From positions 1 to 18,895 of the forward strand of contig CAIOKW010000058.1 in NCBI GenBank assembly GCA_903858975.1: a stretch of DNA of 18,895 nucleotides. The letters run 5' to 3'. Position 1 is the first letter of the stretch. Each line of letters opens with the position of its first letter. Shown piece after piece: positions 1-7,101 of the stretch. Under the pieces are notes generated by a model, which was not told the origin of the DNA, did no database searches, and was given only the letters and a program-made list of their open reading frames with translations. The stretch is from Oligoflexia bacterium. GTDB lineage: Bacteria > Bdellovibrionota > UBA1018 > CAIMNF01. Position numbers and translations under genes: made by a program.

Positions 1-112
1 CTAAATCAGCGCCCAAATCACGGATGTGGGACTTCAGGTCCTCCATGATCAGTTTTTGATTCCAGAATGAGAAGCCTTTATGAATATTGAGTGTCAGTAC
101 TTTAAACTTCAT
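1..112 (-). CDS. Endonuclease/exonuclease/phosphatase family protein, YbhP-like (N-terminal fragment)
   Basis: Only the first 37 codons are inside the window; the gene continues beyond base 1. The translation begins MKFKVLTLNIHKGFSFWNQK, the first beta strand and metal-ligand Asn region (LNIHKG) of the EEP superfamily (Mg-dependent phosphodiesterases and nucleases). It closely resembles the start of E. coli YbhP. Its ATG overlaps the TGA of the upstream phospholipase D-type gene by 4 bases (ATGA), so the two are translationally coupled. E. coli has the same pairing, ybhP next to clsB, which supports the assignment. The biochemical substrate of YbhP-type proteins is not something the sequence can tell. 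The catalytic Glu, Asp and His residues lie outside the window. Confidence 0.75.
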   Translation of the reverse strand, partial: MKFKVLTLNIHKGFSFWNQKLIMEDLKSHIRDLGADL

Positions 113-1161
113 GCCCAAAACCTGAAAAAACGAAGAAACCATTGAATGAGCCTGACGAAGATATTAGTTTTACCCAGATCAAAATGCGTAATCTCCCTGG
201 AGTTTTCTAGATCAATTTGAAATTGCGATTGGAGGACTTTTTTTGTGGCTGGCAGTGACAGCACCACATCGACTTCAAGATCATGAATGAGGCTACGGTG
301 ATTCAAATTCGTAGAGCCCACTATGCAAAATGTTTCATCAATCAGAATACTTTTCGCATGCAGAAAAAGGCCCTGATACTCAAACACACGGATCCCACTT
401 AAGATTAAGGTTTGATAGTAGGTTTCCGTAAGCCACTTCATATAGAGGTGATCAGACTTAGCGGGTACGAGGAGCTTTACCTCTATTCCCCTGAGCGCCA
501 CGAGGCACAGTGCCTTCAGAAGGAAAAAGGGGGGAACAAAGTAGGCATTCGTAATCCAAATCCTCTCCTTTGCCTCTCGAATTCTTCGAGTAAGGTCATG
601 ATTGCAATTCCGACGCATTCGCTTTGATTCATTGAGGCGCACCAGCCCCAAGCCCTGTACCTTTCGCCTGGTGAAGGGAAAGCGCTTTTGCCACAAGAAC
701 TCGAACGCCTCCCAAAGGGTACGAAGCGGTGGACCCATGAGCCTAACACCCGTGTCCCGGTGGGCCCGATCGCTAATATTAAAGCTTCCCACAAATGCAA
801 TCTGGTGATCAATCAGGCAAACCTTCCGGTGAAGGCGACGGTTCACTTGAGCAAAAGCCCTACTGAGCACTGAAAATGGATGGAACACTCTGAGCTCCAC
901 CCTGGAGCCCAAGAGACGCTCCCGTATGGCCTTGATCCAAAAGAAGGAACCGAGACCGTCCACCACCACTCGGACCCGTACCCCCCTCTGAGAAGCAGCC
1001 AAAAGGGCGTCCAGAACCTCTCTCCCGAGGCGGTCAAATTCAAAGATATAGACCTCAAGCTCAATGGAGTGCTTGGCAAGCGGAAGGGTCTGAAGCAATT
1101 CAGAAAAATAACCCTCTTTATTGAAAAAAACGATTTCTTGGGACCAGGCTTCCCGCTTCAT
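109..1161 (-). CDS. clsB: Cardiolipin synthase B-like phospholipase D family protein
   Basis: A 350-residue member of the phospholipase D superfamily. Two HKD motifs are intact: HRKVCLID with H111, K113 and D118, and LHAKSILID with H268, K270 and D275, each followed by the usual G-S-x-N segment (GSFN, GSTNLNHRS). Such proteins transfer phosphatidyl groups between phospholipids at the inner membrane; ClsB makes cardiolipin, and in E. coli it can also make phosphatidylglycerol. There are no N-terminal transmembrane helices, which fits ClsB rather than ClsA. The protein is shorter than E. coli ClsB (413 residues). The C-terminus is aromatic and basic (FVRLIQWFLRFFRFWA), plausibly a membrane anchor. 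An AGAGGG site lies about 10 bases before the ATG. The downstream gene overlaps by 4 bases and is YbhP-like, as in E. coli. The exact lipid substrate is inferred. Confidence 0.82.
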   Translation of the reverse strand: MKREAWSQEIVFFNKEGYFSELLQTLPLAKHSIELEVYIFEFDRLGREVLDALLAASQRGVRVRVVVDGLGSFFWIKAIRERLLGSRVELRVFHPFSVLSRAFAQVNRRLHRKVCLIDHQIAFVGSFNISDRAHRDTGVRLMGPPLRTLWEAFEFLWQKRFPFTRRKVQGLGLVRLNESKRMRRNCNHDLTRRIREAKERIWITNAYFVPPFFLLKALCLVALRGIEVKLLVPAKSDHLYMKWLTETYYQTLILSGIRVFEYQGLFLHAKSILIDETFCIVGSTNLNHRSLIHDLEVDVVLSLPATKKVLQSQFQIDLENSREITHFDLGKTNIFVRLIQWFLRFFRFWA

Positions 1162-1345
1162 CTCGCGAACACCCTCTCACAACTCACCTCTGAGAATCGA
1201 ACAAATTGCGACCGCTAGGCTCAAAATTAACTGGCACGGCGCCCTCCTGATCCAGCACATATTTCCCTTCATTCAGGCCCTACCGGGACTCTCATTTTTC
1301 CCGGGCTTCCGAGCCAAAGTTTTTGAATAAAAGCCAATGCTTTCC

Positions 1346-1374
1346 TTGATTTTGGGGGGGGTTTCTATTACAAC
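1346..1374 (+). promoter_or_regulatory. Possible promoter of the arginine operon with a G8 tract in its spacer
   Basis: TTGATT (1346-1351), a 17-base spacer and TACAAC (1369-1374) make a fair sigma-70-like match, 4 of 6 in each box. The predicted transcript start near 1381 would lie upstream of the AGGGAG ribosome-binding site at 1391-1396. The spacer contains eight consecutive G residues (1354-1361). No complete ArgR-type palindrome is visible. This is a pattern match only. Confidence 0.35.
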
Positions 1375-1404
1375 GTGCCAATTGGATTTAAGGGAGAAAA
1401 ATCG

Positions 1405-2034
1405 GTGAACCATAACGCTAGCCACATGCAAGAATCAGCTGAGAAAATTATACTTCCGGAGTTGGGCGTCACAGTCCTCGTTCGCGCAGCCAATGCGGAT
1501 GATGTTCACTATGCAAGAACCATTACCGATGAAATGGAATCCTCGGCGAGAGCCCGTGGAACTGGAATCGCAAAACGAAGTCCCGAATACGTTGCGCAAA
1601 AAATGACCGAGGGAAAAGCTGTCATCGCTCTGAGCGAAGCTGGATCATGGGTCGGCTTTTGTTACATTGAAGCATGGGGGCATAATCAATTCGTCGCCAA
1701 CTCTGGCCTCATCGTGGCCCCTGAATACCGTAAGAGTGGTGTTGCCACACAAATCAAAAGAAAAATCTTTAATCTCTCTCGAACCAAATATCCTAGCGCT
1801 AAAATTTTTGGACTCACTACGGGGCTTGCCGTGATGAAAATGAACAGTGAGCTCGGTTACGTTCCTGTGACTTATAGCGAGCTCACCAATGATGAAGAAT
1901 TTTGGGCGGGTTGCAAATCTTGTGTAAATTTTGAAATCCTCACCAGCAAAGAACGTAAAAACTGCCTTTGTACCGGGATGCTATTTGATCCAGGTAAAGA
2001 AACTAAAACCACTCAGGAGCAAAACAACAAATGA
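1405..2034 (+). CDS. GNAT acyltransferase, probable N-acylglutamate synthase for arginine synthesis
   Basis: A 209-residue GNAT-fold protein. The acyl-CoA pyrophosphate loop is seen as APEYRKSGVATQIK (R109, G112, A114), with GLTTGLAVMKMNSELGY forming the next strand and helix. The segment RGTGIAKRSPEYVAQKM and a C-terminal cysteine cluster (C170, C173, C187, C189) match my memory of the short GNAT proteins that lead Bacteroidota arginine operons. I therefore infer the first committed step, acylation of glutamate by acetyl-CoA or succinyl-CoA. It is far shorter than classical ArgA (about 440 residues) and lacks the amino-acid-kinase regulatory domain. Start choice: GTG at 1405 has AGGGAG at 1391-1396 at good spacing, whereas the in-frame GTG at 1375 has none and would lie upstream of the predicted transcript start. 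The stop overlaps the argG start by 4 bases. The four cysteines could bind zinc (inference). Confidence 0.7.
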   Translation: MNHNASHMQESAEKIILPELGVTVLVRAANADDVHYARTITDEMESSARARGTGIAKRSPEYVAQKMTEGKAVIALSEAGSWVGFCYIEAWGHNQFVANSGLIVAPEYRKSGVATQIKRKIFNLSRTKYPSAKIFGLTTGLAVMKMNSELGYVPVTYSELTNDEEFWAGCKSCVNFEILTSKERKNCLCTGMLFDPGKETKTTQEQNNK

Positions 2035-3239
2035 GCAAACCTAAAGTCATTCTTGGATTCAGTGGCGGACTTGATACTTCTTTTTGCGTAAAGCACCTCA
2101 CTCTCGACCGAGGGATGGAAGTTCATAGCGTTCTGGTGGATACCGGTGGTTTTTCAGATGCGGAAAGAAAACGCATCGAAGAGCATGCCTACTCTTTGGG
2201 AGTTACAAAGCACACCACCATTCTGGCAGCGAAGACCTATTACGACCGCATCATTAAGTATCTTGTGTTCGGAAACGTCCTCAAAAATCAAACCTACCCT
2301 CTCAGCGTCAGCGCAGAGAGACTGATTCAGGCTCTTGAAATCGTGAAAGTTGCCAAAGAGACCGGAGTCAAAGCAGTGGCCCATGGAAGTACGGGCGCCG
2401 GGAATGATCAAGTCCGCTTTGATCTCATTTTTAATATCCTCCTTCCCGAGGCTGAAATCATTACCCCCATCCGTGATCTTCGCCTGAGTCGCGATGAAGA
2501 AATCGACTACCTGAAGAAACAGGGCGTAGAAATGGATTTCAAAAAAGCCGCCTACTCCATCAACAAGGGCCTTTGGGGCACCAGTGTCGGTGGACGTGAA
2601 ACACTAAACTCTCTTGGCTATTTACCTGAAGAAGCGTGGCCAACTCCGGCAACGAAAAAAGGAAATGAAACCATCACTCTTGGCTTCAACCAAGGTGAAC
2701 TGAACCGCATCAACGGTAAAGAATTTGCTCACCCGATTGAAGCCATTCAGGCACTCTCTGCGATTGCTGCCCCTTACGGAATTGGACGCGACATTCACGT
2801 AGGTGATACGATCATCGGAATCAAGGGCCGCGTGGGATTCGAAGCAGCGGCTCCTTTAATCATCCTAAAATCGCATCACCTCCTCGAGAAACACGTCCTC
2901 ACTAAGTGGCAGCAGAACCTTAAAGAGCAGCTCGCTCAATTTTACGGAAATTCACTCCACGAAGGCCAAGTGCTGGATCCTGTGATGAGAGATATCGAAG
3001 CATTTTTTGCTCATACTCAAAATCGAGTCACTGGAGACGTCACCGTAGAATTAAGCCCCTTCCGCTTCCTCTGTATTGGGATTGAATCTGAATTCGATAT
3101 GATGAAGAGCAAACTCGGCCAGTATGGTGAGATGAACTCGGGCTGGAGTGGTCAAGATGTTCGGGGATTCAGTAAGATCTTCGGAAACCAACTCAAAATA
3201 TACCACACACTTAATCAAGGTCAGGGATGGAATCCATAA
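2031..3239 (+). CDS. argG: Argininosuccinate synthase
   Basis: Joins citrulline and aspartate using ATP to form argininosuccinate, the penultimate step to arginine, in the cytosol. The 402-residue protein has the N-type ATP pyrophosphatase loop GFSGGLDTS (residues 9-17), AHGSTGAGNDQVRFD (the counterpart of the usual CHGATGKGNDQVRFE), and WGTSVGGRETL in the synthetase domain. Length is normal for the family (about 400). It starts inside the stop of the GNAT gene (ATGA) and its last 13 bases overlap argC, so it sits within a tightly coupled operon. Having argG early, right after the acyltransferase, is typical of Bacteroidota operons rather than of most proteobacteria. Confidence 0.95.
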   Translation: MSKPKVILGFSGGLDTSFCVKHLTLDRGMEVHSVLVDTGGFSDAERKRIEEHAYSLGVTKHTTILAAKTYYDRIIKYLVFGNVLKNQTYPLSVSAERLIQALEIVKVAKETGVKAVAHGSTGAGNDQVRFDLIFNILLPEAEIITPIRDLRLSRDEEIDYLKKQGVEMDFKKAAYSINKGLWGTSVGGRETLNSLGYLPEEAWPTPATKKGNETITLGFNQGELNRINGKEFAHPIEAIQALSAIAAPYGIGRDIHVGDTIIGIKGRVGFEAAAPLIILKSHHLLEKHVLTKWQQNLKEQLAQFYGNSLHEGQVLDPVMRDIEAFFAHTQNRVTGDVTVELSPFRFLCIGIESEFDMMKSKLGQYGEMNSGWSGQDVRGFSKIFGNQLKIYHTLNQGQGWNP

Positions 3240-4219
3240 ACGTCGGAATCATTGGTGGTGCGGGTTATACTGGCGGCGAACTCGTTCGCCTGCTTCTGAA
3301 CCATGACCGCGTCCAAATCGCATTTGTGCAAAGTCGGAGTCAGGCAGGGAAACCCTTGGGCGCTGTACACACTGACTTAAGGGGATTAACAGATCTAAAG
3401 TTTGTGGAGAGTCCAAACCTTTCCGATCCTTCGCTTTCAGCCCTCTTTCTGGCACTTCCTCACGGAGAGGCGAAACGCTACCTTCTCGAAAAAAATATCC
3501 CTGAGACGACTCGAATCATCGACCTCTCAAACGATTTTCGCCTGAAGAATGACGCTAAAGTGGGGACTCGTGAATTTGTTTATGGACTGCCTGAATTACG
3601 CCGCGAGACCATTCGATCAGCAAAATCCATCGCGAACCCAGGATGCTTTGCCAGCGCAATTCAATTTGCACTCCTTCCCTTGGCCAAAGAAAAGCTCCTG
3701 AAGCCCGTTTATGTGACTGGAATCACAGGCTCCACGGGTGCCGGGCAAAAGCCTTCTGAAACGACCCACTTCAGTTTCCGCGCAAACAATATTCAAGCCT
3801 ATAAAACTCTTGCTCATCAGCATATCGCTGAGATCGAAGAGAGCTTAAGTTTTCTACAGGGCTCAAGTGCTCAAGGAAGTGTGTCCTTTATTCCTTGGCG
3901 AGGTGATTTCACGCGCGGGATTTTTATCAGTGCCCAACTCGACTCAACTTTGAGCCAAGCTCAGGCCTTATCCCTCTTTAAGTCCTTTTACGAGAGCCAC
4001 CCCTTTATATCAGTCACCGACCAGGCCATTGATCTGAAGTCGGTCGTGAACACTAACCGCGTCCAAATTGAAGTCACTAAAGTGGGGCACCAATTGGCCG
4101 TTCATGTCGCTATTGATAACTTATTAAAAGGCGCAAGTGGACAAGCCGTTCAGAACTTTAATCTCATGATGGGACTCCCTGAGACTCAGGGGCTCAAGTT
4201 GAAGGGCTCGGCATTTTAA
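3227..4219 (+). CDS. argC: N-acyl-gamma-glutamyl-phosphate reductase
   Basis: NADPH-dependent reduction of N-acyl-glutamyl phosphate to the semialdehyde, the third step of the linear arginine route. At 330 residues it has the N-terminal Rossmann loop GGAGYTGGEL (10-19), the catalytic cysteine in IANPGCFAS (C140), and the substrate region ITGSTGAGQKPSETTHF, all standard for ArgC. The ATG at 3227 overlaps argG by 13 bases, with an AAGG/AGGG-rich stretch just before it. The stop codon TAA shares one base with the argD start (TAATG). The residues seen do not tell whether the natural substrate carries an acetyl or a succinyl group. Confidence 0.93.
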   Translation: MESINVGIIGGAGYTGGELVRLLLNHDRVQIAFVQSRSQAGKPLGAVHTDLRGLTDLKFVESPNLSDPSLSALFLALPHGEAKRYLLEKNIPETTRIIDLSNDFRLKNDAKVGTREFVYGLPELRRETIRSAKSIANPGCFASAIQFALLPLAKEKLLKPVYVTGITGSTGAGQKPSETTHFSFRANNIQAYKTLAHQHIAEIEESLSFLQGSSAQGSVSFIPWRGDFTRGIFISAQLDSTLSQAQALSLFKSFYESHPFISVTDQAIDLKSVVNTNRVQIEVTKVGHQLAVHVAIDNLLKGASGQAVQNFNLMMGLPETQGLKLKGSAF

Positions 4220-5349
4220 TGAATCTTTTTCCAGTCTATCCACTTAATGATGTCACCATTGTTCGAGCAGAGGGCGCTCGTGTTTTCGATGAACAAGGCC
4301 GATCCTACCTCGACTTTTATGGCGGCCATGCCGTGATCAGCATCGGTCACCGTCACCCTCATTGGGTTAAACGAATTGAAGACCAATTGGGGAAAATCGC
4401 ATTTTACTCGAACTCTATTAAGCTTCCCATTCAAGAGGAGCTCGCAAACACTTTAGGAAGAGTGAGTGGTAAAACCGATTATCAACTCTTCCTTTGTAAT
4501 AGTGGAGCCGAAGCCAACGAGAATGCTTTGAAGCTCGCCTCATTCCATACGAATCGAAAGAAAATCGTCGCATTTAAAAAGGCTTTTCACGGTCGCACCT
4601 CACTAGCGGTTGCCGCTACCGATAACCCCTCTATTGTTGCACCTGTAAACCAAACTGAGAACGTAAGCTTCCTTCCGTTTAATGACGTTGCAGCACTCAC
4701 CGAATACATGAGCGCTCACGGATCATCCGTCGCAGCGATCATCTTAGAGGGAATTCAAGGCGTGGGCGGAATTCATGTCGCAAGCCCTGCTTTCTTAAAA
4801 GCAGTTCGACAGTTGTGTGATCAACATGGATCCGTATTCATTGCGGACAGTGTTCAGTGCGGATACGGAAGAAGCGGACACTTTTTTGCCCATGACTACT
4901 CTGGCGAAACGGCTGATCTCTATACGACCGCAAAAGGCATGGGGAACGGCTTTCCCATTGGTGGCGTCCTGATCTCTCCAAAGTTCAAGGCAAGCTACGG
5001 CATGCTCGGCACCACTTTTGGAGGCAACCCACTCGCTTGCGCTGCAGCTCTTGCCGTTCTCGAAGTAATGGAAAACGATCATCTGATTTCAGGAGCTCTT
5101 GAGAAGGGCCAATACCTCATGACCGAGCTTTCAAAAATTCCTGGCTTGATTGGTCTCCGAGGAATGGGACTCATGATCGGCTTTGATTTACCGGAAGAGA
5201 AAAAAGATCTCCGTAAAAAACTACTCAGTGACCATCGAATCTTCACAGGGGAAGCAAAACCCAACACTGTTCGACTCCTCCCCACTCTGACCATTACTCA
5301 ATCTGAAATGGATGAACTGATCACCGCTGTAAGGACGCTGATGCAATGA
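4219..5349 (+). CDS. argD: N-acyl-ornithine aminotransferase (class III, PLP-dependent)
   Basis: Transfers an amino group from glutamate to N-acyl-glutamate semialdehyde, giving N-acyl-ornithine. The 376 residues include LCNSGAEANENALK (PLP phosphate site), KAFHGRT, the PLP-nitrogen Asp in IADSVQCGYGRSG (D210), and the Schiff-base lysine in TTAKGMGNGFPIGG (K239). The residue after D210 is Ser, where many class III aminotransferases have Glu (DEVQ). It may be a lineage feature and could affect amino-donor recognition. The ATG shares one base with the argC stop, and the stop overlaps argF' by 4 bases. Length is slightly below the usual 390-400. The acyl specificity (acetyl or succinyl) cannot be read here. 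Confidence 0.93.
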   Translation: MNLFPVYPLNDVTIVRAEGARVFDEQGRSYLDFYGGHAVISIGHRHPHWVKRIEDQLGKIAFYSNSIKLPIQEELANTLGRVSGKTDYQLFLCNSGAEANENALKLASFHTNRKKIVAFKKAFHGRTSLAVAATDNPSIVAPVNQTENVSFLPFNDVAALTEYMSAHGSSVAAIILEGIQGVGGIHVASPAFLKAVRQLCDQHGSVFIADSVQCGYGRSGHFFAHDYSGETADLYTTAKGMGNGFPIGGVLISPKFKASYGMLGTTFGGNPLACAAALAVLEVMENDHLISGALEKGQYLMTELSKIPGLIGLRGMGLMIGFDLPEEKKDLRKKLLSDHRIFTGEAKPNTVRLLPTLTITQSEMDELITAVRTLMQ

Positions 5350-6299
5350 AAAATTTTATCTCCGTAAAAGATGTCCATGACATCGAGGCCCTCATTGCTC
5401 AGGGACTTGAATACAAAAAGGATCCACGCAAGGATGAGTCTTTAGGCCGTAATAAACGCATTGGACTTATGTTTTTCAACCCGAGCATGAGAACGCGACT
5501 GTCCACTCAGCTCGCAGCAAAAAATCTCGGCATGGACCCTATCGTGTTGAATGCGGGATCAGAAGGTTGGACACTCGAATTTACAGATGGCGCGATCATG
5601 AACGGCACCACCGTTGAGCACATTAAAGATGCGGCCCCCATTTTGGGCGCCTATTTTGATATTCTGTGTGTGAGAACCTTCCCCAAGCTTCAATCTCAAG
5701 CAGAAGACGAAAGTGATCACGTGATTCAGAGCTTCATCAAGTATGCAAAAATACCGATCGTGAGCTTAGAGAGCGCAACCCGTCACCCACTTCAATCTTT
5801 AGCTGACCTCATCACCATGACCGAGACCTTTCGCGAAAAGCGAAAGCCAAAGGTCGTGCTCACTTGGGCACCTCATATTAAGCCCATTCCTCACTGTGTT
5901 GCCAACTCCTTCACAGAATGGACTCAAGCCTGGAATCAGGCTGACTTCGTGGTGACCGCTCCGAAGGGCTATGAGCTCTCCACCCAATTTACTACAGGAG
6001 TTCAATTCAGTACCGATCAAGCTGCGGCCCTCGAAGGCGCAGACTATGTTTACGTCAAAAACTGGAGCTCAGTTCATGAATACGGAAAGATTTTAGGCGA
6101 CCACTCTGACTGGATGCTTACTGAAAAGCACCTTCGCCACGCACCTAACGCTAAAGTGATGCATTGCCTGCCCCTTCGCAGAAATGTCGAACTGAGCGAT
6201 GAAATCTTAGACGGACCAAGAAGCCTCCTCACGCAAATGGCGATGAACCGTGTATGGTCGGCCCAATCCGTCTTAAGTGAGATCTTAAAAGGACTATGA
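5346..6299 (+). CDS. argF': N-acyl-ornithine carbamoyltransferase, predicted N-succinylornithine type
   Basis: Carbamoylates N-acyl-ornithine to N-acyl-citrulline with carbamoyl phosphate, so ornithine is not freed first. At 317 residues it has the carbamoyl-phosphate loop NPSMRTRLST (residues 45-54; ordinary OTCases have S-T-R-T), ESATRHPLQSLADL, and MHCLPLRRN near the C-terminus. From memory it aligns end to end with the Bacteroides fragilis N-succinylornithine enzyme. The specificity residue, Glu92 in the Xanthomonas N-acetylornithine enzyme and Pro90 in B. fragilis, is Val90 here (GTTVEH). Published mutants of the Xanthomonas enzyme, including Glu-to-Val, switch it to succinylornithine, so a succinyl substrate is predicted. 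The gene overlaps argD by 4 bases and ends 1 base before argB. That the enzyme is an acyl-ornithine carbamoyltransferase is well supported; the acyl group is inferred. Confidence 0.88.
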   Translation: MKNFISVKDVHDIEALIAQGLEYKKDPRKDESLGRNKRIGLMFFNPSMRTRLSTQLAAKNLGMDPIVLNAGSEGWTLEFTDGAIMNGTTVEHIKDAAPILGAYFDILCVRTFPKLQSQAEDESDHVIQSFIKYAKIPIVSLESATRHPLQSLADLITMTETFREKRKPKVVLTWAPHIKPIPHCVANSFTEWTQAWNQADFVVTAPKGYELSTQFTTGVQFSTDQAAALEGADYVYVKNWSSVHEYGKILGDHSDWMLTEKHLRHAPNAKVMHCLPLRRNVELSDEILDGPRSLLTQMAMNRVWSAQSVLSEILKGL

Positions 6300-6300
6300 A

Positions 6301-7101
6301 ATGAATCCTGAACAGAGTCGCGCAACCGTAATTAAAATCGGAGGAAACATCATTAATGATGAGTCCGCGCTCTCGGAGGTGCTCTCTCACTTTGCTGATC
6401 TCAAAGGCCCCAAAGTTCTGATTCATGGGGGTGGAAAGCTTGCAACGGAGCTTGCCGAGCGACTTGAAATCCCTCAAACCATGATTGAGGGGAGACGAGT
6501 CACGGATGAAAGTACCCTTCGAATTGCCGTCATGGTCTATGCGGGGCTCATTAACAAATCCATCGTCGCAGGCTTACAAAGTAAGGGCGTGAATGCTGCT
6601 GGAATTTCTGGCGCAGATTTTGACTTAATTCGAGCCAAGAGACGATCTCCTGAACCGATTGATTATGGATTCGTCGGAGATGTTACGGAAGTAAAAAAAG
6701 ATACTTTAATCCAGTTACTCGAATCCGGGTACACTCCGGTATTTGCCCCCCTCACTCATGATGGTGAAGGACAGATCTTAAACACAAACGCCGATACGAT
6801 TGCTCATGAAGTAGCTAAGGCACTCTCACAACACTTTCAAGTGACCCTCATTTACTCTTTTGAAAAAGAGGGCGTCCTTTTGAATGTGAATGATAACTCC
6901 ACCCTTTTACCCCAGATTACTCTTGAGGAGTTCCTCAACTTAAAGGCGAGTTCTAAAATTTTTGCGGGCATGATCCCAAAACTCGAAAATGCGTTCAAGG
7001 CGATTCAATCCGGTGTTCATCAAGTAATTTTAGGGAAAGCACAATCTCTTCCTAGCCTTTTAAACGGAAGCAAAGGCACAAGGCTCATCTATGACAAATA
7101 A
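6301..7101 (+). CDS. argB: N-acylglutamate kinase
   Basis: Phosphorylates N-acyl-glutamate at the gamma-carboxylate, the second step of the pathway. The 266 residues show the amino-acid-kinase fold motifs in order: VIKIGGN (Lys of the beta-phosphate site), LIHGGGKLATELAERL (glycine-rich loop), RRVTDESTLRIA, NTNADTIAHEVAKAL, and FAGMIPKLENAFKAI with the conserved Lys. The length and lack of an N-terminal extension match arginine-insensitive dimeric kinases such as that of E. coli; arginine-inhibited hexameric forms carry an extra N-terminal helix. Feedback control may therefore act on another step (inference). It starts 1 base after argF' and ends 11 bases into the deacylase gene. Confidence 0.92.
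   Translation: MNPEQSRATVIKIGGNIINDESALSEVLSHFADLKGPKVLIHGGGKLATELAERLEIPQTMIEGRRVTDESTLRIAVMVYAGLINKSIVAGLQSKGVNAAGISGADFDLIRAKRRSPEPIDYGFVGDVTEVKKDTLIQLLESGYTPVFAPLTHDGEGQILNTNADTIAHEVAKALSQHFQVTLIYSFEKEGVLLNVNDNSTLLPQITLEEFLNLKASSKIFAGMIPKLENAFKAIQSGVHQVILGKAQSLPSLLNGSKGTRLIYDK

Noticed and set aside
880..1218. Plus-strand open frame opposite the phospholipase D gene
   Set aside because: It lies antisense to a gene with intact HKD motifs and has no recognisable domain.
1320..1332. ArgR-like half-site TTTTTGAATAAAA upstream of the arginine operon
   Set aside because: Only one half resembles an ARG box; no matching second half is seen, so it is not enough for a call.
1375..1404. Upstream GTG start for the GNAT gene
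   Set aside because: No ribosome-binding site precedes it, and the predicted transcript start is downstream of it. GTG at 1405 has AGGGAG at good spacing.
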